From Nguyenibacter vanlangensis (GTDB lineage Bacteria > Pseudomonadota > Alphaproteobacteria > Acetobacterales > Acetobacteraceae): a stretch of DNA of 64,000 nucleotides. Shown here one piece after another: positions 27,323 through 35,328 of the stretch. Both the position numbers and the translations under genes were made by a program. The stretch spans positions 3,613,501 to 3,677,500 of the forward strand of contig NZ_CP152276.1 in assembly GCF_038719015.1 (NCBI RefSeq), in the 5' to 3' direction. The notes beneath the pieces are model-generated. The model searched no databases. It was not told the origin of the DNA and worked only from the letters and a program-made list of their open reading frames with translations. Position 1 is the first letter of the stretch, and every line of letters starts with the position of its first letter.

Positions 27323-29674
27323 TCAATATGTCAGCGACATGCGGCCGCCGATGAAACGCGGTGGTCCGGGAATGTAGAAATAGGTGGTGGAGGCATTTCC
27401 GGCGGTTTCCGCATATTGCCGGTTGAGAATGTTGCTCGCATAGGCCGTGACCGACCACGGGCCGTTTTTCGGCCGGAACGTGACATGGGCTCCGAGCAGG
27501 AAATAGGTCGGCAGGCGATAGACGCCCACGCCGCCAGGGGTGATGGCCTGGCTGTCGCGATACATCCAGTCCACGCCCCCTTCCATATTGTATTGCGTGA
27601 AGACGTCGCTGCGATAATCTACCTCGCCGTTCAGGGTCAGTTTGGGGATACCGGAATCGACACCGGCAAAACTGTCGTAGAAACCCTTCCAGATGCCGGT
27701 CCGCGCGAAATAGGCATTGGTCCGCCCGCGGTCGATATTGTTGAAAACCTGATAGGTGCCGCGCTCCCAGCCGAGATTCTGCGTCAGGAAGACATGCGGA
27801 AGGGGATGCGCCTCGATGGACGTCTCGAAGCCCCAGATATCCGATTTCGGCGCATTCACGATCTGCGACAGCGGTCCGTAACTCGGCACCAGGAAGGTGC
27901 CGACGACCTGCTGCCCATGATAATCATCGTAGAACGCGGCAGCATTCAGGCGCAGATGGTTGGGAATGAGGTCGCTCTTGAAACCCGCTTCGAACGCCAG
28001 GACAGTTTCAGGCTCGAACGGGGCGAGCTGTGCCTGCGATACGGTATTGTTGGCCGTGAAACCGCCTGGTTTGAAACCCTTGCTGGTCTTGAAATAGAGC
28101 AATGTTCCCTTCGTCGCCTGCCACTGCACGCCCAGAACGCCCGAGACCTGCGCCGAGAGGGTCGATTCGTTGTTGAACTGCTTGTCGTTGATGCCGAAAT
28201 GCTGGGTGCTGAGGCCAAGCAGGGCGCGCTGGTCCAGCGTATGATTGAGCCCCCCGAACAGTGTAATATGGTAGGGCAGCCTGTAACTGAGATGCCCGTA
28301 TTCAGAAATGCTTTGCTGGGTGGAGCGAAAGGCGGTCTCGCTGAGATAACCGCGCTGTGGCAGATAGTCCGTGAAATCGAAATAATAGTTCTGCAGCATG
28401 CGCGTGCGGTTATAGAACGCGCCGACATCCCATTGCAGGCGGTCGCCGGGGCTTGAATTGCGAAGCCGCACTTCCTGCGAGAAGACATTGGCGACGATAT
28501 TGCGGTACGTGTCGCCGGTGGAAAGCGCCGTCGCATCCTGATCCGTGTATTCGGCGATACGTTCCGTCTCATAGGCGCTGATGGTCGAAAGCGTGACCTT
28601 CCCGAAATCATGGCCCATGTCGAGGTCGGCGCCCCAGAGCGTATTATGTTCCCTGGGCATCAGGCTGGCGGGCCGTCCGATCATCTGCGCGAACTGGGGA
28701 CGCAGGCTCCACTGGGCCTGCTGGTATCCGAGTTGCGGAATCGGCTGGGACGCAACGAAGCCGAGCACGGGGCGTCCCGTCACGACCTGATCGTCATCCT
28801 GCATCCAGTGGCCGGTCAGCTTGATGGTCGTATGCTCGTTCGGGGCCCATTTCAGCTTTGCGCGCAGCGCGCCGTCATTGGCATTCCCCAGATGGCTGCC
28901 GTTCTGCGGATTGTATTGCCAGCCGCCGCCATGAACGGTCTGGCCGGCAATACGGAACGACAGATTGCGGGCAATGGGGCCGGAAATGAACAGATCCGTT
29001 CTCGACCGGGCATAACTGGCGATATCTTCCGTGACGCCGCCATGCCAGCGGGGTGTGGGATCGTTGGTGTGGATGGAAACCTCGCCGCCCGTATCCGCCA
29101 TGCCGTGGGTAAATCCGACCGCACCGGGTGTGACGTCGACGTTGGAGAGGTCGAACATCTGGCCGCCCATCATGGTACTGAGCGGAAACGCGACGTCATC
29201 GACGTAGGTCATCACCGAAGACATGTTGTTCTGCGTGAAATCGTTGAAGCCGATGCCACGGATGAAGAAGTTGGTGGTGCCGGTTCCGTTCATGCTCTGG
29301 ATGGTGACGTTCGGCGCAACACGCTGAAGACCTTTGACGTCGAACACGCCCCTGTTGAGCAGCGTGTCGGCGGAAATATGGGTGACGGAGTTCGCTTCAT
29401 GCTGCGCCTTCGAAAAACCGAAGGCACGGCGCGCCGAGCTCACGCTGATGGCTTCCGCCTCGTCGCTACCGGCCTGACCGGCCGGGGCACGGGCCGCACC
29501 CTGCCTGGCACGCGGAGCGTGGCCCTGGCTGCTGCTGTTCCTGGGATGAGGCGCGGTGCCCGCCGCACGGGCTCCGGAAAAGGGTGCTCCAACGGTCAGC
29601 GTGATGCCAAGGGCAGACAGCATCAGGTGCAGCCTGCGCGTGTGCGCTGTGCGAGCAGTTCTATGACTGGCCAT
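27323..29674 (-). CDS. TonB-dependent outer-membrane receptor
   Basis: A 783-residue protein with a signal peptide (to about GARAAG). The plug domain contains SVTHISADTLLNRGVFDVKGLQRVAPNVTI and FFIRGIGFNDF; the long barrel ends with GPPRFIGGRMSLTY, a C-terminal aromatic as expected. AGGACGGGATGC precedes ATG. As the first gene of the unit it should bring a substrate across the outer membrane, the MFS carrier takes it across the inner membrane, and the transferase hydrolyses it. The N-terminal region after the signal is rich in Ala/Arg/Gly. Confidence 0.92.
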   Translation of the reverse strand: MASHRTARTAHTRRLHLMLSALGITLTVGAPFSGARAAGTAPHPRNSSSQGHAPRARQGAARAPAGQAGSDEAEAISVSSARRAFGFSKAQHEANSVTHISADTLLNRGVFDVKGLQRVAPNVTIQSMNGTGTTNFFIRGIGFNDFTQNNMSSVMTYVDDVAFPLSTMMGGQMFDLSNVDVTPGAVGFTHGMADTGGEVSIHTNDPTPRWHGGVTEDIASYARSRTDLFISGPIARNLSFRIAGQTVHGGGWQYNPQNGSHLGNANDGALRAKLKWAPNEHTTIKLTGHWMQDDDQVVTGRPVLGFVASQPIPQLGYQQAQWSLRPQFAQMIGRPASLMPREHNTLWGADLDMGHDFGKVTLSTISAYETERIAEYTDQDATALSTGDTYRNIVANVFSQEVRLRNSSPGDRLQWDVGAFYNRTRMLQNYYFDFTDYLPQRGYLSETAFRSTQQSISEYGHLSYRLPYHITLFGGLNHTLDQRALLGLSTQHFGINDKQFNNESTLSAQVSGVLGVQWQATKGTLLYFKTSKGFKPGGFTANNTVSQAQLAPFEPETVLAFEAGFKSDLIPNHLRLNAAAFYDDYHGQQVVGTFLVPSYGPLSQIVNAPKSDIWGFETSIEAHPLPHVFLTQNLGWERGTYQVFNNIDRGRTNAYFARTGIWKGFYDSFAGVDSGIPKLTLNGEVDYRSDVFTQYNMEGGVDWMYRDSQAITPGGVGVYRLPTYFLLGAHVTFRPKNGPWSVTAYASNILNRQYAETAGNASTTYFYIPGPPRFIGGRMSLTY

Positions 29675-29830
29675 GCATCCCGTCCTATTGGATTATGCAA
29701 TATATGATCGATATGGATATTTCGATATGAGATAATAGTCGGATATGCAACGAAAAAATTTTCGGTCAAAAACCGATATAGGTGTATAATGTAATGTTTT
29801 TATTGATTTTTTAATCGATGACCGAACGTC
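29675..29830. promoter_or_regulatory. AT-rich promoter region of the TonB-receptor unit
   Basis: Very AT-rich compared with its surroundings, with TCGATATG occurring twice in direct orientation within about 14 bases near 29710. It is the likely promoter/operator of the receptor-MFS-transferase unit; no specific factor can be named. Confidence 0.3.
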
Positions 29831-29879
29831 ACCTAGGCGCAATACGGGGCACAAGCGCGGATCGGCGGGACCTGCGGTA

Positions 29880-30000
29880 TGGGGATCCATGGGGTGCACG
29901 CAGGGCTGATCGGGGTGTGAAAGCCGTTCACGGCGATGTGCAGACGCTCCTTGCGGCTGGGATTCTCAACCGGACGGGCCAGGAAAATGAAGAAGGATAG
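29880..30000 (+). pseudogene. remnant of a COG4190-like HTH regulator
   Basis: The frame reads GVKAVHGDVQTLLAAGILNR, matching the HTH segment of small MarR-like predicted regulators that accompany toxin systems. The upstream part is not homologous and the frame stops soon after. Confidence 0.35.
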
Positions 30001-30041
30001 CGCCAATGACCGACAACGATCCGACCGCCTCACGTAGCGCT

Positions 30042-30082
30042 TGATATATACCATGCCGTATGCCATGGTGATATATACCATG
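30042..30082 (+). promoter_or_regulatory. VapBC operator
   Basis: TGATATATACCATG occurs twice as a perfect direct repeat (30042-30055 and 30069-30082). ACCATG at 30050 and CATGGT at 30064 make an inverted repeat between them. The position, just before vapB, is that of an autoregulatory VapB/VapC operator. Confidence 0.6.
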
Positions 30083-30103
30083 TCACCTATCACAGAGGGC
30101 GTG

Positions 30104-30364
30104 ATGACCCAGGTCGCAAAAATCTTCAATAATGGCCGTAGCCAGGCGGTTCGCCTGCCGGCCGCCTTCCGCTTCGAAGGCACGGAGGTCTTTATTCGCC
30201 GGGACGAAACTACCGGAGATGTCATCCTGTCGCGCCGCCCGGAGAGCTGGGACGGCCTGCTTGCGGCCATTAAAGCGGGCGGTGTGCCGGATGACTTCCT
30301 CGACCCCGCTGATCGCGCCCAAGACCAGGACGAACGCGATCCGTTCGCCGATGGGCCAAAATGA
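30104..30364 (+). CDS. vapB: VapB-type antitoxin (AbrB/SpoVT fold)
   Basis: An 86-residue protein. The N-terminal swapped-hairpin DNA-binding domain is [20 protein letters not shown], followed by [13 protein letters not shown]; the acidic C-terminus ([17 protein letters not shown]) would bind and block the toxin. The start at 30104 has AGAGGG upstream and lies after the operator. It overlaps vapC by ATGA, the usual coupling. Confidence 0.9.
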   Translation: MTQVAKIFNNGRSQAVRLPAAFRFEGTEVFIRRDETTGDVILSRRPESWDGLLAAIKAGGVPDDFLDPADRAQDQDERDPFADGPK

Positions 30365-30774
30365 GCGTCGGTCCGGCAACTTCGTGGATGCTCGACACCA
30401 ATACCGTGAGCTACATTCTCAAGGGGAACCCGCGGGCGCTGGAGAACCTGTCTCGGACACCGATGGCAAACGTGTGTATCTCTGTCATTACCGAGGGCGA
30501 ACTGCGTTTCGGCATCGCCAAGCGCCCGCAGGCAACGCGCCTCCAACGGATTGTAGGAGAGTTTCTTCAGCGCGTCACCGTCGAGCCCTGGGAGTCATCG
30601 ACGGCCGATACATATGGCAGGCTCCGTGCCTCGCTGGAGGCATCCGGAAAGGTGGTTGGCGCCCTCGATCTACTGATCGCCGCGCATGCCTTGGATATGA
30701 ATGTGACGCTTGTCACCAATGATGCAGGTTTTTGCAAGATCCCCCATTTGAAGACCGAAGACTGGACGGCGTAA
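30361..30774 (+). CDS. vapC: VapC-type PIN-domain ribonuclease toxin
   Basis: A 137-residue PIN protein with acidic active-site residues Asp12 ([11 protein letters not shown]), Glu45 (ITEGELRFG), Asp103 ([11 protein letters not shown]) and Asp121 (VTNDAGF). VapC toxins cut tRNA or rRNA when VapB is degraded. All catalytic positions are intact, so the pair is probably functional. It may help keep the adjacent island in the genome. Confidence 0.92.
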   Translation: MSVGPATSWMLDTNTVSYILKGNPRALENLSRTPMANVCISVITEGELRFGIAKRPQATRLQRIVGEFLQRVTVEPWESSTADTYGRLRASLEASGKVVGALDLLIAAHALDMNVTLVTNDAGFCKIPHLKTEDWTA

Positions 30775-30846
30775 CCAGCCGAAAGAGGCAACGCACGGTG
30801 ACTGACAACCAGACGACCCTCACGGACCGACTGCTCCGGGGGCTCG

Positions 30847-31375
30847 GCGGGCGGCCGCATTCAGATCTGCGGTAGCATCACGTCCGCCGCGAAGGGGAAG
30901 GAGTCTTCGCCAGACTGCCGATCAGCGCGATCATCTCCGCATGGGCTTGTGTTGCCGGATTGCGCAGGTCATCGACGGTATGGGCGTCCGCCAGCCGGGC
31001 AAGCGTCGTCAACGTGCGGATTTTTCTCCGGCGCGCGCTTTTCAGTTCCGTCGGACGCCAGGTGAACAGGATCCTGGACAGTTCACCATCGCCGAACAGC
31101 CTGTTGAGTTCCGTAATGAACGTGTAGATCAGGAAAAGCACCGCGATCCAGATCTGGACCGCCAGGAACCGGCTCCATATGAAGTTCGCGGTAACGTATT
31201 CCGGAAGTTCTCTTGTCGTGCCGCCATGGATCAGAAATTCGATCAATCGTTCAAGAATACGTGCCGCAGCGGTCGCCAGAAAATATATGCTGCTTTTGAA
31301 CAGGACCGGCTTGATGAGCGGCCGCCCCAGCGCCTGGGCGGCAGCCGTTGCCACACGTCGTGCCGCAACTGGATA
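30847..31375 (-). repeat. left direct repeat of the island: truncated copy of the 51.8-kb membrane gene fused to the 3' tail of a serine-hydrolase gene
   Basis: Bases 30847-31322 match 51748-52223 without gaps and with only about ten mismatches. Bases 31324-31375 then match 52714-52763, so the copy equals the right-hand locus with about 490 bp deleted. Both copies have the same orientation. Confidence 0.9.
30878..31322 (-). pseudogene. N-terminally truncated copy of an integral membrane protein
   Basis: The C-terminal two thirds (PLIKPVLFKSSIYFLATAAA onward) of the protein encoded at 51779-52456 is retained in frame, but the first two membrane helices are missing. They are replaced by a few residues read from serine-hydrolase gene sequence. 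A short open frame remains to 31354; no start signal supports expression. Confidence 0.75.
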
Positions 31376-31379
31376 ATTG

Positions 31380-31547
31380 TCAGGTTGTCTGTGACAACAC
31401 CTCCCAAATGACAGTCATGAGAACGTACGTTTTCGGACCGAATCTCACCGGACCCCAGCCTCGCTGCCGTTCGATCTGAAACTCGACAACGAGCGGCTGA
31501 TGGGCCCCCATCATCACATCAGCGATATGAGGCGTGTATTCCATCAT
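31380..31547 (-). CDS. possible small protein, 54-55 residues
   Basis: Frame starting MMEYTPHIADVM and containing VVEFQIERQRGWGPVRFGPK, ending right at the left repeat. There is no good ribosome-binding site, and no family was recognised. It may be the disrupted end of an island gene. Confidence 0.25.
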   Translation of the reverse strand: MMEYTPHIADVMMGAHQPLVVEFQIERQRGWGPVRFGPKTYVLMTVIWEVLSQTT

Positions 31548-31565
31548 GCCTCATAACGTTGCCGT

Positions 31566-32159
31566 TCAAGTGCGGAACAACTTAAGAGCGCGTGCACCCT
31601 GAAACAGGGATCGGCCCCGAAAGCTAATCATAATCATTGCCGCCAAGCTAAGCGGCCCGATCAGACCCTCCAGCGTCGCCGCGCGGGCGCTTGGCAATGC
31701 TTCAGCACACCAAAACCAGAAAACCGCACGCAGCAGGAAATATCCCGCCCATATCCTGCTATACACAGCGAAAAAAGCCCGAAGATCCGCGCTATCTTCC
31801 GGAAAGGGAAAGCCCTGCCGCTGCTCCGCCAGTTCCTGAACCAAGGGCTTCTTGCCCGAGGCATTCCAAGCGAATATGGCAGAGATCAATAGGTTGACCG
31901 CAACCCCCTCGTAATGCGCCGTTGGATACCCGGAAAGCATGACATTCAGCAGCACTAGAAGAACGGCCAACCCGTTGAACAGGCGCCAGACTCTGGGAAA
32001 GCCAAGGGACTTGCGCCAGCGGCGCAAGGCATCAAGCAGAACGAAGACCAGCACCGCCGGTGCTGCAGCCTTAGCCAGACCCAACGCATTTAGCCCCCAA
32101 AACAGGAGAAGGCCCCCGATCTCGAGGATGAAAGCGTGAAGTAGTGCTGTACGATTCAT
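31566..32159 (-). CDS. predicted integral membrane protein, COG4648-like
   Basis: A 197-residue protein with about five helices: LLHAFILEIGGLLLFWGLNAL, AAPAVLVFVLLDALRRW, VWRLFNGLAVLLVLLNVML and two C-terminal ones. The plan recalls the septation-protein-like membrane proteins (COG4648) that occur in aryl-polyene gene clusters; that likeness is from memory of the family and needs a profile search. It lies 69 bp downstream of a 59-residue ORF, both divergent from luxI. Confidence 0.65.
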   Translation of the reverse strand: MNRTALLHAFILEIGGLLLFWGLNALGLAKAAAPAVLVFVLLDALRRWRKSLGFPRVWRLFNGLAVLLVLLNVMLSGYPTAHYEGVAVNLLISAIFAWNASGKKPLVQELAEQRQGFPFPEDSADLRAFFAVYSRIWAGYFLLRAVFWFWCAEALPSARAATLEGLIGPLSLAAMIMISFRGRSLFQGARALKLFRT

Positions 32160-32228
32160 CGCATGGCTCCGATGAGAGAAAACGGAAGTCGGGATCTCGA
32201 CTCTGGTCGTCCGTCACGTAATGGCCGC

Positions 32229-32408
32229 TCAGTGTCGGTGCCCCTTGTCATAGCTGTTCTTAATCTCCTCTCTGAGAATCACGATAACGCGCTCGATTGC
32301 TTTGGCGACTGATGGCAAATTGAAGCGCATCGCCTCGCGTTTGAGAAATTCGAGCCCAGCGCCAAGGCGCTCAACTCGCGTTTCCTCTTTCTCGCTCATA
32401 TTGGACAT
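32229..32408 (-). CDS. small charged helical protein, 59 residues
   Basis: Starts MSNMSEKEETRVERLGAGLE and ends HRH; almost entirely predicted helix with alternating Glu/Arg/Lys. GGAG lies seven bases before the ATG. It is divergent from luxI across a 153-bp gap that holds the candidate lux box, and precedes the membrane gene. No family recognised. Confidence 0.5.
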   Translation of the reverse strand: MSNMSEKEETRVERLGAGLEFLKREAMRFNLPSVAKAIERVIVILREEIKNSYDKGHRH

Positions 32409-32476
32409 CTGCGCGCTCCATAGTTCGTGAGCCGCATTAAGCCTGATTTTAACAAATGTTGCTCCTGGGATTTTTC

Positions 32477-32494
32477 CTAGGGCTTAAGCCTTAG
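32477..32494. promoter_or_regulatory. candidate lux-type box upstream of luxI
   Basis: CTAGGGCTTAAGCCTTAG is an 18-bp inverted repeat with a single mismatched pair. Its centre lies about 76 bases before the first luxI ATG. That suits a LuxR-type box near -42, with an AT-rich -10-like stretch (TTTTTTAT) about 30 bases downstream. It could also act on the divergent small gene. Confidence 0.5.
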
Positions 32495-32561
32495 AGCATT
32501 ATTCGCGGTTATTCAGTTTTTTATCGAAACGTCATCGTAACCCCATCAGTGCATTTGATGG

Positions 32562-33218
32562 ATGGTGGTGATGATTAAGATTATTACTTGTGCGAATATC
32601 GCCTGCAACGCTCAATATGTGGCTTCATTTGCAAAATTACGCTACAGAGTCTTCGTCGAACGTCTCGGCTGGACAGCTCCGGATCAAAGCTCAGCTCTTG
32701 GCTTCGAATATGACAGATTCGACACCAAGGACGCGATATATATTCTAGTATGTAATGCGCAGAGCGAGGTCATCGCCGGTGTTCGTCTGATCAAGACAAC
32801 AAGCCATTTCCTGCTTGCTCAGCTTTTTCCGACTCTCGATCCTCAGGCGATCCCAACCGGTGAGGATGTTCTTGAGGTCACGCGCTTTGTGGTTGAGCCC
32901 AATCGTGAGCGCTTGGGCGGCTGCAGCGATCCCGTCGGGCAGCTTGTCATGGCGTTACAGGAATTCGGTCTAAACAACAGCCTCCGGAATTTCATTTCCG
33001 TTTCCTACGCTGGAATGGAACGCCTCCTTTCCCAGGCGGGTTGCCGCTTTGCGCGCTTGGGCGGCCCGCAGCGCTTTGACGGTCGTATGGCCGTTCCTCT
33101 GAAATTCGAAATTTCGAAGGATGTCCTGAGCGCCGTTCAGAATCGCCTCGGCACTCCGCGGGTGGAAGAGCCGATCATCGTTCCGTCGCATCCCGTATTT
33201 GTGGCGATGGCCGCCTGA
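32562..33218 (+). CDS. luxI: LuxI-family acyl-homoserine-lactone synthase
   Basis: A 218-residue protein (215 if ATG 32571 is used, which has GGATGGTGG upstream). All invariant LuxI residues are visible: Arg27, Phe31, Trp37, Asp51, Asp54, Arg75, Glu105 and Arg108. It makes an N-acyl-homoserine lactone from SAM and an acyl-ACP or acyl-CoA. It heads a gene set with an ATP-grasp ligase and an ABC export system. The cognate LuxR lies at 39762, beyond those genes. The acyl chain cannot be predicted from sequence; the cluster's own ACP could in principle supply it. Confidence 0.95.
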   Translation: MVVMIKIITCANIACNAQYVASFAKLRYRVFVERLGWTAPDQSSALGFEYDRFDTKDAIYILVCNAQSEVIAGVRLIKTTSHFLLAQLFPTLDPQAIPTGEDVLEVTRFVVEPNRERLGGCSDPVGQLVMALQEFGLNNSLRNFISVSYAGMERLLSQAGCRFARLGGPQRFDGRMAVPLKFEISKDVLSAVQNRLGTPRVEEPIIVPSHPVFVAMAA

Positions 33219-33251
33219 AATTTCCCGTCATTCAAAAGAGGATATTTCCCT

Positions 33252-34484
33252 ATGCCACGCTTGCTACTCTTGGCGCCACGACCATCTTTTCTCTTCCGGA
33301 ATAATTCCGGTGCCTGCGTTCTTGATGGCCTGTCCGACGCCGTCTTCCTGCTCACCGATACAAGCTCGGCCCGTTACGCAGCAGAATTATTTTCCGGTCC
33401 GATCCAGACTCTCCCCTATCCTGCATTCGCATCAGCTCAGAAGATTTTTGCCGCCGTCGAAGCGGAGCACCATACACAGCCTTTTACGTCCGTGGGGCTA
33501 ATCGACGAGTCGCTGATGGAAATCGCGGCGGAGCTTCGCCTTTTTCTGGGCGTCGAGGGGATCGACCCGGATCTAGCCCTGCGTTTTCGCGACAAGACGG
33601 TGATGAAGGCCATCCTCGCAGAAGCCGGGGTAAGGGTTCCTTCCTACCTGCACAATGTCGAACGTTCCGGTGTCGGCGATTTGCTGGCGCGTCACGGTCG
33701 AGTGGTTTTGAAAGAACGCAAGGGCTTCGGCTCGCGTGGAGTAACATTCATTGACGATCTGAATGCCTTCGACGTCTGGGCTGCGCGAACCCGTGATCCC
33801 GAGATTTTCGAAGCGGAAGAATTCATTTCCGCCCCCCTCTATAACGTCAACACCATCGTCATCGGTGGTAAGATTCGTTTCACAGCAGTCATTTATAACG
33901 AACCGGGTATGGCGGATGTCGATTTTTCAAGCGGTGCACCTTTCGTGTCGTATGTCCTGCCCGAGGGTGAGCAGCAGGACCGCTTCGTTGCCTATGCCGA
34001 GCAAGTTCGCGCTGGGCTTGGTCTCGAAAACGGCGTTATGCATCTCGAATGTTTCTACAAAAGTAAGGACGAAATCGTTTTTTGCGAAGTTGCAGCACGT
34101 CCCGGCGGCGGGGGTGTCATGCGTCTGATCGAGAGCCAGTTCGGGATCAATATGGCGCGCGTCTCCCTCCAGCTCGAGCTCAAGCGTTATGGCGATGTTC
34201 TGTCGGCCATCCGACGCAGCGCCGGCATTGCGTGCTTCATCGGCTTTCGCAGCAGCGCTACCGGATTCATCCGGAATATCGCCAGCCATGATGACTTGAT
34301 TCGACCATGGGTCGAGCGCGTCAGCTACCGCAAGACGATGACGGATTTCGTGGCGTTAGCGGCGCATTGCACCGATTTTATCGCCCATATCGATTATCGA
34401 TCCGAAACGACTGACGACTTCCTCGCTCGCGCGACCGAACTCAACGCCGCCTTCAATCAATCACTGCTGATCGAGCCTGTCTGA
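33252..34484 (+). CDS. ATP-grasp ligase
   Basis: A 410-residue ATP-grasp enzyme. The nucleotide loop is VVLKERKGFGSRGV (about residue 155), the hinge EAEEFISAPLYNVNT, and the Mg-binding segment CFYKSKDEIVFCEVAARPGGGG (about 270-290). The order is as in the carnosine-synthase/BtrJ-like group that joins a carboxylate to an amine through an acyl-phosphate. It begins 33 bp after luxI and looks co-transcribed. It may form an amide on the cluster's acyl product. The acceptor is unknown. Confidence 0.85.
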   Translation: MPRLLLLAPRPSFLFRNNSGACVLDGLSDAVFLLTDTSSARYAAELFSGPIQTLPYPAFASAQKIFAAVEAEHHTQPFTSVGLIDESLMEIAAELRLFLGVEGIDPDLALRFRDKTVMKAILAEAGVRVPSYLHNVERSGVGDLLARHGRVVLKERKGFGSRGVTFIDDLNAFDVWAARTRDPEIFEAEEFISAPLYNVNTIVIGGKIRFTAVIYNEPGMADVDFSSGAPFVSYVLPEGEQQDRFVAYAEQVRAGLGLENGVMHLECFYKSKDEIVFCEVAARPGGGGVMRLIESQFGINMARVSLQLELKRYGDVLSAIRRSAGIACFIGFRSSATGFIRNIASHDDLIRPWVERVSYRKTMTDFVALAAHCTDFIAHIDYRSETTDDFLARATELNAAFNQSLLIEPV

Positions 34485-34548
34485 TGCCCTTTCCCGCACG
34501 AAAAGCCGACTTGAGCGGCCCTGTGCCCACCCGAATGGGAGAACCGTC

Positions 34549-35328
34549 TTGAACGTCATGCCCTTACTCCGATCCTACGAACCCTCGTCACGATCACCGG
34601 CCGATGACTCCTTTGCCGTCTGTGTGGAGAACGTATCGCGTCATTTTGGTCAGGGCGCCTCCGCCGCCGTGGCACTCGACGATGTGAGTTTCCGAATCCC
34701 CGCTTCCGGTTTCGCTGTCCTGACGGGCCCTTCGGGCAGCGGCAAAACCACATTGCTAAACCTTATCGGCTGCCTGGACCGCCCGACGAGCGGCCGCATC
34801 CTGATCGCCCAAAAAGACACCAGCGGCTTCGACGAGCGACGGATGACGGCGTTTCGCGCCGAGACGCTGGGCTTCGTCTTCCAAAACTACAACCTTCTTC
34901 CTGTGCTGACGGCCTTCGAAAACGTCGAATTTCCGTTGCGGCTTATCGAGCCGGACCGGCAGCGCCGTCGCCGGATGGTGGGCGAGATGCTGGAGCGTGT
35001 CGGCCTCGGCGGGCTGAGCCATCGCAAGCCGGCTCAGCTCTCGGGCGGCCAGCAACAGCGTGTTGCCGTGGCGCGGGCGCTCGTCAAATCACCTGCACTC
35101 GTCCTCGCGGACGAGCCGACCGCCAATCTCGACGAACGCACAGCCATCGCCCTCATCGAGACGATGCGCGCCCTGCAGCGCGAGATTGGAACGACTTTCC
35201 TCTTTTCCTCCCACGATCCGCGCCTGATCGGCGAGGCAGACACGCATATCGAAATCGCAAACGGCCACCTGAGTGCGCTTCACCAGGGCAGCCGATCTCT
35301 CGCCCCCGTAAAGGAGACACGCGCATGA
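34549..35328 (+). CDS. ABC transporter ATP-binding subunit, LolD/MacB type
   Basis: A 259-residue ATPase: Walker A GPSGSGKTT, signature LSGGQQQRVAVARA, Walker B LVLADEPTANLD and an H-loop in FLFSSHDPRL. TTG 34549 is preferred as the start because GGGAG lies seven bases before it; ATG 34558 would leave the signal too far. It overlaps the permease gene by ATGA. Its type pairs with FtsX-like permeases that act on envelope substrates rather than on import. Confidence 0.92.
   Translation: MNVMPLLRSYEPSSRSPADDSFAVCVENVSRHFGQGASAAVALDDVSFRIPASGFAVLTGPSGSGKTTLLNLIGCLDRPTSGRILIAQKDTSGFDERRMTAFRAETLGFVFQNYNLLPVLTAFENVEFPLRLIEPDRQRRRRMVGEMLERVGLGGLSHRKPAQLSGGQQQRVAVARALVKSPALVLADEPTANLDERTAIALIETMRALQREIGTTFLFSSHDPRLIGEADTHIEIANGHLSALHQGSRSLAPVKETRA

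Noticed and set aside
26008-27354. 448-codon plus-strand open frame
   Set aside because: Antisense to the MFS gene; Arg/Asp/Gln-rich and without a family.
28610-29707. 365-codon plus-strand open frame
   Set aside because: Antisense to the TonB receptor gene.
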